DNA of 38,992 nucleotides from an uncultured Peptococcaceae bacterium (GTDB lineage Bacteria; Bacillota; Dehalobacteriia; UBA4068), in contig CASEQE010000054.1 of assembly GCA_949289995.1 (NCBI GenBank), forward strand, positions 1-38,992, read 5' to 3'. A program made the position numbers and the translations under genes. The notes under the pieces were generated by a model. The model was given only the letters and a program-made list of their open reading frames with translations. It had not been told where the DNA came from and did no database searches. Positions 8,615 through 16,381 of the stretch are shown here, one piece after another. Every line of letters begins with the position of its first letter. Position 1 is the stretch's first letter.

Positions 8615-9328
8615 TTACTCCTCATCATCGATCAATACTTCATCATCTTCAGGCGGTATATCATATACCACTCGTTTATTTTGGCAAGGTAAATCATCAT
8701 AGTTTTCAAATTTCAAACAACACATTAATCTGCCGCATACGCCAGATATTTTACTGGGATTTAAAGAAAGGTTCTGCTTTTTCGCCATTTTAATGGAAAC
8801 CGGTTGAAAATCTCCCAGCACGCTGTGACAACATAAAACCCGTCCGCAGGTACCGATCCCACCAATGGCTTTAGCTTCATCCCGCACGCCGATTTGCCGC
8901 AATTCGATTCTCGTGCGGAAAACAGAGGCCAAATCCTTTACCAATTCGCGGAAATCTACTCGGCCTTCGGCAATAAAATAAAAAATAATTTTACTAACGT
9001 CAAAGGTATAGGATACTTCAATCAATTTAATCGGCAATTTATGTTGTTCTATTTTCTTAACGCATATTTTAAACGCTTCTTGTTCCGCTTTTTTATTGTC
9101 AGCATGTTTTTGATTATCCGCATCGGTGGCTAAACGCAAAACTTTTTTAAGTGGATTGGAAATATCTTTTTCCGACACTTCTTTAGGACCCAACACCACT
9201 TCGCCATATTCCACGCCGCGGGCAGTTTCCACGATTACATGATCATGTAGTTGTAAATTGACAACGTCAGGATCAAAATAATAAATTTTTCCGTTCTTTT
9301 TAAAACGAACGCCGACTATTTTAACCAT
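8615..9328 (-). CDS. ricT: PSP1-domain protein YaaT (RicT)
   Basis: YaaT belongs with RicA and RicF in the Y-complex that in Bacillus affects RNase Y, competence and sporulation and can carry Fe-S clusters. The PSP1 domain is recognisable from VKIVGVRF through GVEYGEVVLG to FRTRIELRQIG. The cysteines in GTCGRVLCCHS and GVCGRLMCCLKF are the likely cluster ligands. The ORF opens at a TTG at 9373, but I place the start at the ATG at 9328 (237 aa) because AGGGGG lies just before it and homologues begin there. RicA and RicF are not in this window. Confidence 0.93.
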   Translation of the reverse strand: MVKIVGVRFKKNGKIYYFDPDVVNLQLHDHVIVETARGVEYGEVVLGPKEVSEKDISNPLKKVLRLATDADNQKHADNKKAEQEAFKICVKKIEQHKLPIKLIEVSYTFDVSKIIFYFIAEGRVDFRELVKDLASVFRTRIELRQIGVRDEAKAIGGIGTCGRVLCCHSVLGDFQPVSIKMAKKQNLSLNPSKISGVCGRLMCCLKFENYDDLPCQNKRVVYDIPPEDDEVLIDDEE

Positions 9329-9493
9329 AATACCCCCTGTCGTTCCTATTGTCAATCTGTACAGCCAGCTCAATGCCTATCGCCAAATGCACTAAGCGGC
9401 CTGCAATGCATCGATTTGCCGACTATACCTCTATAGCATTTTTCTTCTCATACCACTGTTTTATTATATATTGAAAAGATTTTGATATCAACC

Positions 9494-10291
9494 TTACATT
9501 CTGCTATTTTGCCATAATCGCAGCAAAATCACATCCGTTAAAAGCTGTTGGCGCACTCTTTTGCGCAGATAGTCGATAGCATTTTCCATCATAATCGCCG
9601 AATCCAGCGCTTTTTTTGCTCCCATAGGCAAAATCGTTTTTCCAATAGCTGCTCGATGCAATACGTTCAGCAATGCGCTAAAAAATTCTTCTTGCGCCTC
9701 CACATCCTTTTCTCGTTCCTTAGCGATTAACAATACCTGCGATATAGGCATATTGGGCAGATCACGCAAAAAAGCCTCTGCGGCCGCAATCGCAGACATT
9801 GCCGTTTCCCCCCCATCGCTAGGGCCAAATGAAAAACGTTGGCAGCGAGAAACGATTGTCGGCAATAAAATATCCAAATTATTTGCCGTTAAAATAAATA
9901 CACAGCTTTCCGGCGGTTCTTCTAACAATTTCAGTAAACAATTGGCAGCAGGTTCACCCATTTGCTCTGCTTCCTGAAGTAAAAAAACTTCTAAGCTGGA
10001 TTCCACTGTAGATAAATAAGCCAATTTATGCAAATGGCGTATGGTTTCTATCTTATGACCGCCGCTGTCCGCCGTAATCCAATGAAAGTCGCTATGCGTT
10101 CCGGCCAAAAAACGCACACAGGAAGGGCAAATGCCGCAAGCAGCACCCTGAATAGGTTGTTGGCACAATAAAGCGGCGCTAAAGCTTAACGCCTGGTCTG
10201 TTGCGCCTGAACCACAAAACAAATATGCATGGCTGAGTTGAGAAGAACCGGTCAAAGTTTGTAACCGGCTGCTTAATTGAATCAATTCCAT
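9494..10291 (-). CDS. holB: DNA polymerase III delta' subunit
   Basis: This clamp-loader subunit helps open DnaN on primed DNA. The zinc module is present (CQQPIQGAACGICPSC), as are the LLKLLEEPP helix and the SRC motif in TIVSRCQRF. The P-loop region reads FCGSGATDQAL, without the GKT/GKK sequence, consistent with the non-catalytic role of delta'. At 265 aa it is shorter than the usual 310-330 aa, mainly in the C-terminal collar domain. It overlaps the 3' end of tmk by 10 bp; yaaQ and yaaR, which usually lie between the two in Bacillus, are missing. Confidence 0.92.
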   Translation of the reverse strand: MELIQLSSRLQTLTGSSQLSHAYLFCGSGATDQALSFSAALLCQQPIQGAACGICPSCVRFLAGTHSDFHWITADSGGHKIETIRHLHKLAYLSTVESSLEVFLLQEAEQMGEPAANCLLKLLEEPPESCVFILTANNLDILLPTIVSRCQRFSFGPSDGGETAMSAIAAAEAFLRDLPNMPISQVLLIAKEREKDVEAQEEFFSALLNVLHRAAIGKTILPMGAKKALDSAIMMENAIDYLRKRVRQQLLTDVILLRLWQNSRM

Positions 10292-10911
10292 GAAAAGAAC
10301 TCCATCAATTTTCGTTGTATCTGGGAAAAAACCTCTTCTACGTTGCGATTGGCATCAACGATCATAATTCTTTCGGAAAATTTTGCGGTTAGCTCATCAT
10401 ACTTGGCGGCAACTTGCGTAAAAAAATGCGGAGATTCTTTTTCCATACGATCTTTGTTTGCCGTAAGTCTAGCGTTCATTTGCCCAATATCCAAACGTAA
10501 ATAAAACGTTAGATTCGGAAACAAACCGCCTGTGGCAAAACGGTTGATTTGCCACAGTAAATCCATATCCATTCCCCGGCCGCCCCCCTGGTAAGCAATG
10601 GTAGAGTCCACATACCGGTCACATAATACAACCATACCTTGATCTAAGGCCGGTTTTATGACTTTATCAACATGCCTGGCTCGATCGGCCGCATAAAGCA
10701 ATGCTTCCGTGGCCATGTTCATCTCTCCCATCTGCGTATGTAGAAGCATTTGCCGGAAAGTACGGCCAAAATCGCTATCCCCTGGTTCCTTGGTTAACAA
10801 CACCCGCTTTCCCCGACTTTCCAACCACTGGCCGCACAAACGTTGCATCGTCGTTTTTCCGCAACCATCTATTCCTTCAAAACTGATAAACACGCCCTGA
10901 GCCATATTCAT
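10282..10911 (-). CDS. tmk: Thymidylate kinase
   Basis: It phosphorylates dTMP to dTDP. The 209-aa protein has the P-loop FEGIDGCGKTT (about 11-21), the TKEPG segment that binds the phosphates, and the DRYVDSTIAYQGGGRG active-site loop. Two in-frame ATGs lie behind GGAGG: the first (10911) leaves only 3 nt of spacing and the second (10905) leaves 9 nt, so the shorter 207-aa form may be the real one. It is the first gene of the tmk-holB-yaaT-yabA-trmN6-rsmI block. Confidence 0.95.
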   Translation of the reverse strand: MNMAQGVFISFEGIDGCGKTTMQRLCGQWLESRGKRVLLTKEPGDSDFGRTFRQMLLHTQMGEMNMATEALLYAADRARHVDKVIKPALDQGMVVLCDRYVDSTIAYQGGGRGMDMDLLWQINRFATGGLFPNLTFYLRLDIGQMNARLTANKDRMEKESPHFFTQVAAKYDELTAKFSERIMIVDANRNVEEVFSQIQRKLMEFFSWN

Positions 10912-11238
10912 TTACCTCCAACGATATCATATAGTTTCGCCATTTTTGTCCGTTTACCTTTAGCGGTTTGCCGATAAAATCCCAGTATTCATTAATCCCC
11001 CTTCGCGGCGTACCAGCCCCTCGTAGAATGCAAGCAACTCTAGGACGCTAGCGCAAAGATTGCCATAGCCAATATGCGCTAACCGGCTAGCAAAAACGAA
11101 CTATGCACAAAAAGTTAAACGAAAAAAGCCCGGCAAGCGTTTCAAAAACTCTTGCCAGGCTTCCTGCTAGCTTTTAACGATCCTCGCAGCGTCCCAACGA
11201 TTTCCTGGACTTTGACGCCATAGGCATGGGTGGCTCGT
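10912..11238. other. Intergenic region between tmk and lysA
   Basis: Apart from the lysA terminator at 11121-11163 I see only a 7-bp inverted repeat (TAGCGCA ... TGCGCTA) at about 11049-11080 and no convincing gene. Two tiny minus-strand reading frames of 10 and 11 codons lie before tmk; the second ends with a TGA overlapping the tmk ATG. I do not call them genes. Confidence 0.4.
11121..11163 (-). terminator. Rho-independent terminator of lysA
   Basis: On the minus strand AAGCCTGGCAAG pairs with CTTGCCGGGCTT and is followed by a T-run (TTTTTT). It lies 76 bp after the lysA stop. Confidence 0.9.
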
Positions 11239-12507
11239 CTATTTTTTTCTCTTGCCTAGTCCCGGATAATCCAAAGTGGCAAAATAATCCTCAAGTGTCT
11301 CGGCGCGACGGATCTGCTTCACTTCACCGCTTTCCATCAATAATAATTCCTTAGAACGCAGCTTACCATTATAATTGAAGCCCATAGCATACCCGTGTGC
11401 TCCCGTATCATGAATCACCAGCAAATCTCCCATATCAATTTTCGGCAAGCTACGATCAATAGCAAATTTATCATTATTTTCACATAGGGAACCCGTAACG
11501 TCATAAATATGATCGCAAGGCTGATTTTCTTTGCCCACAACTGTAATATGATGATAGGCGTTATATAGCGCCGGCCGCATTAAATCGGCCATACATGCAT
11601 CCAAGCCAATATATTGTTTATACGTATCTTTATAGTGAATGGCTTTAGCCACCAAGTAGCCATAAGGTCCAGTGATCATGCGACCGCTTTCCATGGCCAA
11701 CGCCACTTGCCCCAAACCGGCGGGCACAAGGATTCGGCAGTAGGCTTGTTCAATTTCCTGACCTAGCTTAGCCAAATCTACCCGCTCTTGCTCCGGTCTG
11801 TAAGGAATGCCTATACCGCCGCCCAGATTAATCAGTTCAACGCTAACCCCTAACCTTTCTTTTACACGAACTGCCAATTGGAACATCATCACGGCCGTCT
11901 CAATTAAATACTGAATATTTAATTCATTTGAGACAATCATTGTATGCAAACCAAAATGCTCAACGCCCCGATGTTGACAATCGACAACAGCTTGAAAAAT
12001 CTGAGCGTCGGTCATACCATATTTTGCCTGTTCCGGATAGCCAATAATCGTATTGCCTCCTTGGCGCAAAGGACCAGGATTATAGCGCATAGAGACAAAG
12101 GAAGGCAATCCCAATGCCTGATCTAAAGAATCGATGTGGGAAATATCGTCGAAATTAATAATTGCCCCTAAAGCTTTGGCTTTTTCATATTCCTTCATCG
12201 GCGTATCATTGGACGTAAAACAAATATCTTTATTCTTTAAACCCACGGCTTCCGCCAAATATAACTCTGCCATGGAACTACAATCGGCTCCCACGCCTTC
12301 TTCCGCCAAAATTTGCAATATATATGGATTGGGTAAAGCTTTAACCGCAAAATATTCTTTAAAAGCCGGCGCCCAGGCAAAAGCCTGCAAAAATTCTTTT
12401 ACGTTGGCACGAATCGCCCTTTCATCATACAGATGAAAAGGGGTGCCAAAACTGTCCGCTAAAGCCGTTATTTTTTCCCCAGAAATAGGTAATTTCTTTT
12501 CACTCAT
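11239..12507 (-). CDS. lysA: Diaminopimelate decarboxylase-like PLP enzyme
   Basis: The expected reaction is meso-diaminopimelate to L-lysine. The 422-aa protein is a group IV (alanine racemase-fold) decarboxylase. It has Lys56 in EYFAVKALPNP as the Schiff-base residue, ELINLGGGIGIPY for phosphate binding, and GSLCENNDKF supplying the second-subunit Cys. The motifs differ from the textbook form (LHTMIVSN in place of LHCHIGSQ), so another carboxylated amino-acid substrate is possible. The ORF extends upstream to 12588, but the ATG at 12507 has GGAGG 9 nt before it and matches homologues. It overlaps the protease gene stop by 8 bp and is the last gene of a four-gene run. Confidence 0.85.
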   Translation of the reverse strand: MSEKKLPISGEKITALADSFGTPFHLYDERAIRANVKEFLQAFAWAPAFKEYFAVKALPNPYILQILAEEGVGADCSSMAELYLAEAVGLKNKDICFTSNDTPMKEYEKAKALGAIINFDDISHIDSLDQALGLPSFVSMRYNPGPLRQGGNTIIGYPEQAKYGMTDAQIFQAVVDCQHRGVEHFGLHTMIVSNELNIQYLIETAVMMFQLAVRVKERLGVSVELINLGGGIGIPYRPEQERVDLAKLGQEIEQAYCRILVPAGLGQVALAMESGRMITGPYGYLVAKAIHYKDTYKQYIGLDACMADLMRPALYNAYHHITVVGKENQPCDHIYDVTGSLCENNDKFAIDRSLPKIDMGDLLVIHDTGAHGYAMGFNYNGKLRSKELLLMESGEVKQIRRAETLEDYFATLDYPGLGKRKK

Positions 12508-13375
12508 GAAAATTTTCCTCCAAAAAAGTATTAATATAGGAAATCGGCAAAGCCAGTCCCTTATCTGGATAATCGGTAAAGGAGGCAAAAATTACCGCCG
12601 TCACCTGCGCTTGTTCGTTAAAAACCGGGCTTCCGCTGGATCCGGGACGTATCGGCCCATCCAATACCAAAGCCGACGTTTCCTCATCTAAAGCATACAG
12701 GCCTTCTACCGTAGCTTGGGAGATCGTCCAGTCGAATCCCAAAGGATTGCCGATAAAAATCACCGAATCGCCAACCAAGGCATCCTCTTGGCTTAAACTT
12801 ACATAAGGCAAATCCGTTCCATCAATATCAATCAATGCCAAATCCACGTTAGGAATCGCCAACCATTCGTCGCTGACAAACGTGGTAGCTTGTCCATCAC
12901 CAAAAGTTATCATAAAGCTCAAACTATCTTCCACCACATGCCGATTGGTCACGATCAAGCCGTCGGCTTGAATATTAAAACCGGTACCGCTACCATTGGT
13001 ACCCTCAATCGACACCACGGCGCTACGCAAATTACGCAAAGATTCATCCTGCGCCAATTGAGCCGAATCAGCCAAAAAACCGATATCTCCTTTGCCCATA
13101 AACATATCGCCCCAAAGCCAGATAGCAAAGGCGAAAAGGAGGATAATAGCCGCCACCCCCTGCCATATACGCCGCCTGCTACGCCTTGTCACTTTGGCTG
13201 ATGACAGGAAATCTTCTCCTTCTTCTTGGCTGGCATTGGCAATCTCTATATCATCCATATCCAAATCTGCCGCCGCCTGTTGCGGAATATGACGCCAATA
13301 AGCATCCGCATCAAACTGGTTTTCAATTTCTGACAAAGTAGACTGGTCATGTTTTTTAATACGGTATTTTGCCAT
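12500..13375 (-). CDS. Membrane-anchored trypsin-like serine protease without PDZ domain
   Basis: The 291-aa protein has a charged cytoplasmic N-terminus of about 70 residues, one membrane segment (about 71-89, GVAAIILLFAFAIWLWG) and an extracellular chymotrypsin-fold domain. The triad is His146 (TNRHVVED), Asp178 (NVDLALID) and Ser247 (PGSSGSP). It resembles HtrA proteases but stops after the protease domain, so substrate recognition must differ from DegP. The start has AAAGG upstream and lies 3 bp after the HAD stop. It sits between a phosphatase and lysA in one transcription unit; the shared role is unclear. Confidence 0.85.
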   Translation of the reverse strand: MAKYRIKKHDQSTLSEIENQFDADAYWRHIPQQAAADLDMDDIEIANASQEEGEDFLSSAKVTRRSRRRIWQGVAAIILLFAFAIWLWGDMFMGKGDIGFLADSAQLAQDESLRNLRSAVVSIEGTNGSGTGFNIQADGLIVTNRHVVEDSLSFMITFGDGQATTFVSDEWLAIPNVDLALIDIDGTDLPYVSLSQEDALVGDSVIFIGNPLGFDWTISQATVEGLYALDEETSALVLDGPIRPGSSGSPVFNEQAQVTAVIFASFTDYPDKGLALPISYINTFLEENFHE

Positions 13376-13378
13376 ATA

Positions 13379-14038
13379 TTATTTGCCTTTCACCGTTAAT
13401 TTTAGAATGTCTGCCACGGCTTTTTCATCCCACTTATATAAAAACAATTGGGGTTGCCGAATCAAACGCCACCAATTTTCATAACGGCTACGATTATAAG
13501 CAATAAATCCAATCTGCGCCCGATAAGCAGCCTGGGCATCAATCAAAGCATCGCCAATCATCCAAATCCGCGCCGGCGACACGGCTGCAAACTGACTGGC
13601 AATAAAGCGTACCCCATCAGGCCGAGGTTTCAAAGCCGGTGCTTTTTCCCTGCCGCAAATCAAGGTAAAATAACGGCTAACGTGCAGATCGGCGAGACAT
13701 TGATGCACGGCGGCGTCCATATTATTGGACAATACCGCCAAATGAAAATGTTTCGATAAGCGAGGTAAAATTTGCTCTATCCCCGGTTCCAAAACAGCTT
13801 GCGCCAGCCCTTCTTCTTCAATCTCGCTGATTCTTTGCCAAATTCGCCTATTTAAGCCGTCGCTAAGCGCTCCTGAAGCAAATAAAGACGATAGATTATC
13901 CGAAACCGAATGTCCATCGTTAAAAACCAGCTGTTCCTCTGCCAACAATACGCGCACATCATGCTTCATAAGCGTAAAATCAATATGCGAATGAAGCAAA
14001 GTATTATCCATGTCGAAAATCAACAAACTATCCTTCAT
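13379..14038 (-). CDS. HAD-family phosphatase
   Basis: A 219-aa haloacid dehalogenase-type hydrolase of the phosphoglycolate-phosphatase style. Motif I is FDMDNTLLHS with the nucleophile and acid Asp residues. Motif II is the Ser in LSNNMDAA, motif III the Lys in LKPRPDG and motif IV is IGDALIDAQAA. A helical cap lies between motifs I and II. Substrate unknown. The start was set at the ATG at 14038, which has GGAGG 6 nt upstream, rather than ten codons earlier. It overlaps the end of the EamA gene by 11 bp. Confidence 0.85.
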   Translation of the reverse strand: MKDSLLIFDMDNTLLHSHIDFTLMKHDVRVLLAEEQLVFNDGHSVSDNLSSLFASGALSDGLNRRIWQRISEIEEEGLAQAVLEPGIEQILPRLSKHFHLAVLSNNMDAAVHQCLADLHVSRYFTLICGREKAPALKPRPDGVRFIASQFAAVSPARIWMIGDALIDAQAAYRAQIGFIAYNRSRYENWWRLIRQPQLFLYKWDEKAVADILKLTVKGK

Positions 14039-14966
14039 CGGCTTCCTCCAAGCTGCGTCCGGTTTCATAGTTTACCGGCAAAGCGGTTTTGTTGACCCCT
14101 TGCCAAACGCCAGCAACTACCAAAAGCGCGCCGGTAATTTGTATCCATGTCAAAGTTTCACCTAGCCATAATGCGGAAATAATAATGGAGCAAATCGGCA
14201 TAAAACTATTGATCATACCGCATACCGATGCGCCTAAAACATTGATGCCTTTGGCCCATAACAAAAAACAAACGCCGCCTGGCCCCAATCCTAAATACAA
14301 CAACCAAAGCCATTGTTTTACAGTTAACTGAGAGATGCAAGGCCAATAATATATCAATAAAGGCAAACTCATAACCAATGCGCTAGCAAAAATCCAAAAG
14401 AAACCTTGTGAATAGGAAAGAAAATGCCCATATCTGCGGCTAAGCAACGTATAAGAAGCCCAACAAACGGCGGCCAAAAACAAAATAAAATCTGGCCACC
14501 GCAGCGAAAAACCGGTATGAGCAAAAATCCCGCCGCCTGCCACCGCTAACACAATACCGCCAAGGGCTAAAACAACGCCCAGCCCTTTGCGCCAGCCAAA
14601 AGGCTCGTGCAATAAGATGGAAGAAAATATGACGATTAACAACGGGTTTAACCCCACGATTAAAGAGGATTTACCCGCCTCCGTATATTGTACGCCCAAA
14701 TTCATAAGAATAAAAAAGCCGAACGCTCCAGTAAATCCCATAGCCACAAAAGGCCAAAAATGCTTTTTGAAAGCAGGCACATTCCATTTCTGACCGCTTA
14801 ACGGAATCGTCACGCATGACATAATAAAAGTAGCAAAAACCCGCATAACGCTTATAAAATAAGGAGATAATCCATCCATCGTTAGATAACGCGTCGCCGG
14901 ATATACCGATCCCCAAGCTACAATCACAATACCTACCAAAGCAAAATAGAAATATTTACTATGCAT
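14028..14966 (-). CDS. EamA/DMT-family transporter
   Basis: The 312-aa inner-membrane protein has about ten hydrophobic segments arranged as two EamA repeats. The first begins VAWGSVYPATRYL and the second near WASYTLLSRRYG. Such drug/metabolite transporters export amino acids, purines or other small metabolites; the substrate cannot be predicted. The ATG at 14966 has only a weak AGG upstream. It is the first gene of the EamA-HAD-protease-lysA run and is divergent from the traX-like gene, sharing a 59-bp control region with it. Confidence 0.85.
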   Translation of the reverse strand: MHSKYFYFALVGIVIVAWGSVYPATRYLTMDGLSPYFISVMRVFATFIMSCVTIPLSGQKWNVPAFKKHFWPFVAMGFTGAFGFFILMNLGVQYTEAGKSSLIVGLNPLLIVIFSSILLHEPFGWRKGLGVVLALGGIVLAVAGGGIFAHTGFSLRWPDFILFLAAVCWASYTLLSRRYGHFLSYSQGFFWIFASALVMSLPLLIYYWPCISQLTVKQWLWLLYLGLGPGGVCFLLWAKGINVLGASVCGMINSFMPICSIIISALWLGETLTWIQITGALLVVAGVWQGVNKTALPVNYETGRSLEEADEG

Positions 14967-14990
14967 GCATGTTCACGACCTATTCGTCAG

Positions 14991-15019
14991 TTGTAAAAAA
15001 ACGTTCATTTAGCTATAAT
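14991..15019 (+). promoter_or_regulatory. Promoter of the traX-like gene
   Basis: TTGTAA and a perfect TATAAT are separated by 17 bp. The -10 ends 6 bp before the ATG at 15026, so the predicted start point falls on or next to the start codon. The message would be leaderless or nearly so. Confidence 0.6.
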
Positions 15020-15024
15020 AGCTA
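15010..15024. repeat. Palindrome over the -10 box of the divergent EamA/traX region
   Basis: TAGCTAT, one central A, then ATAGCTA: a perfect 7-bp inverted repeat. It covers the TATAAT of the traX-like gene, and its reverse contains TATTAT, which could serve as a -10 toward the EamA gene. A repressor bound here could control both directions; this is inferred. Confidence 0.5.
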
Positions 15025-15025
15025 T

Positions 15026-15709
15026 ATGAAAAGTAATATTACACATATCTGCGCGCAAGGCTTAAGCGCTAATGGATTAAAAGCGATTGCCTGCTTATTC
15101 ATGCTTATCGATCATTGGGGTATGCTGATCTGTCCGCAAATCATGTTCCTGCGATATATCGGCAGATTGGCGTTTCCCATTTTCGCATATATGATCGGCC
15201 AAGGTTATATCTACAGCCATAATCGCTTATATTATGCGCTGCGCTTATCTATATTTGCCATACTCTATCAATTTCCTTATCAAATATGCACATCCAGACA
15301 AGATATTAATATTTTTGGCGAACTATTTCTAGGTTTTTTGGCCATTGCTTTATTTCAGCAATTCATGAGCAAAAACATGTCGTTTTTGGCATGGATCGCC
15401 GTAATCAGTTTAGCTGTCGTAGGCGAAGCGGCTTCGTTTCAATACGGTTTTTACGGTGTGGCCTTAATCTTCAGCGGTTGGTTATATGCCGGCCAATTCA
15501 CCTATTTATGTTTCACTTGGTTAGCCATACATTCGATCTTGTTCTTAATCCTCGATCCCAGCTCATCCAGTCAAGCCCTTGCATTACTGGCTTTACCGCT
15601 ACTCTCTTTATATAACGGCCGCCGGGGACGAGGCGGAAAATGGTGGTTTTACATTTTTTTCTGCATACATCTACCGCTATTAAGACTACTTGCCGAATTT
15701 GTTTTTTAA
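15026..15709 (+). CDS. TraX-family multispanning membrane protein
   Basis: The 227-aa protein matches the TraX family, whose founder acetylates F-pilin but whose chromosomal members in Bacillota have no known role. Signatures are GLKAIACLFMLIDHWGML near the N-terminus, then FLRYIGRLAFPIFAYMIGQG and LYQFPYQICTS. About seven membrane segments are visible. I use the ATG at 15026 because homologues begin shortly before SANGLKAIA, and a promoter -10 lies inside the longer ORF that starts at 14969. No Shine-Dalgarno precedes either ATG. The stop overlaps the convergent yfbR-like gene by 4 bp. There are no other conjugation genes nearby. Confidence 0.85.
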   Translation: MKSNITHICAQGLSANGLKAIACLFMLIDHWGMLICPQIMFLRYIGRLAFPIFAYMIGQGYIYSHNRLYYALRLSIFAILYQFPYQICTSRQDINIFGELFLGFLAIALFQQFMSKNMSFLAWIAVISLAVVGEAASFQYGFYGVALIFSGWLYAGQFTYLCFTWLAIHSILFLILDPSSSSQALALLALPLLSLYNGRRGRGGKWWFYIFFCIHLPLLRLLAEFVF

Positions 15710-16284
15710 TCCAGCTCGTCCAAGGTTTTACTATAAGCATCTAAACAGTGATCCATAAACCATTGTACCGCTGGAATATCCTGATATTTAGCCAGTTCTT
15801 TAAAAACGCTTTGTTTTGCCTGTAAAAATTCGCCGTTACCGGCGGCGCATTCTTCCAAACATTTTACATACGCGGATAATTTATCGGCGGCCTTGACCAA
15901 ACGATATTCCGGCCTATGCCGATCGGCAAAAAATAAAGGCTGATACGTCTTTTGCAATTTCGTGGGCAAAAAGGATAACAGTTTATGCTTGGCTATGTCT
16001 TCTATTTCGCCATAAGCCTGCTTAATCTGTGGATTAAAATATTTAACAGGGGTAGGCAGATCGCCGATAATCACTTCGCCTACATCGTGATATAAAGCGA
16101 GAACGGCAGCATAATTTGCATCGTAACCACTTTCGAAATAGGCGTTGCCAATTTCTGCCAACGCATGGGCAAAAACCGCGGTTTCCATGCTATGTTCCTG
16201 AATATTTTCATTCTGGATATTGCGCATCAAACTCCAGCGGCGAATTAACTTCATGCGTGATAAATAAGCGAAAAAATTACTCAA
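15706..16284 (-). CDS. YfbR-like HD-domain 5'-deoxynucleotidase
   Basis: YfbR hydrolyses deoxynucleoside monophosphates to deoxynucleosides. The 192-aa protein has the metal ligands in QEHSMETA and LYHDVGEVIIGDLPTP, plus a late acidic residue in KAADKLSAY. I keep the TTG at 16284 as start because the residues after it (NFFAYLSRMKLIRRW) align with the E. coli N-terminus (HFFAHLSRLKLINRW); the first ATG, ten codons later, would cut this off. GGGGGA and AGGAT precede the TTG. It lies between serA and the convergent traX-like gene. Confidence 0.9.
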   Translation of the reverse strand: MSNFFAYLSRMKLIRRWSLMRNIQNENIQEHSMETAVFAHALAEIGNAYFESGYDANYAAVLALYHDVGEVIIGDLPTPVKYFNPQIKQAYGEIEDIAKHKLLSFLPTKLQKTYQPLFFADRHRPEYRLVKAADKLSAYVKCLEECAAGNGEFLQAKQSVFKELAKYQDIPAVQWFMDHCLDAYSKTLDELD

Positions 16285-16309
16285 GATCCTATCCCCCGGA
16301 TTAAATTGC

Positions 16310-16344
16310 CAAGATGGGCCGGCGAAAAACGCCGCCCCATCTTG
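16310..16344 (-). terminator. Strong hairpin after serA
   Basis: CAAGATGGG and CCCATCTTG form the outer stem, with an inner GCGGCG/CGCCGG pairing that has one mismatch and a five-base loop. On the minus strand the tail is only AT-rich (GCAATTTAA); on the plus strand it is T-rich. It probably ends serA transcription, but the poor T-tract lowers confidence. Confidence 0.6.
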
Positions 16345-16381
16345 TTTTGTTAACTATATGTTACACTTTAAACCAAAACTG

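Noticed and set aside
10908-10943. 11-codon frame (MAKLYDIVGGK) whose TGA overlaps the tmk ATG
   Set aside because: The AAGG upstream is too far from its ATG and the peptide resembles nothing known; overlap can arise by chance.
15026-15709. TraX homologue as evidence of a conjugative element
   Set aside because: No relaxase, coupling protein, pilin or mating-pair genes are nearby, and chromosomal TraX-family genes are common in Bacillota.
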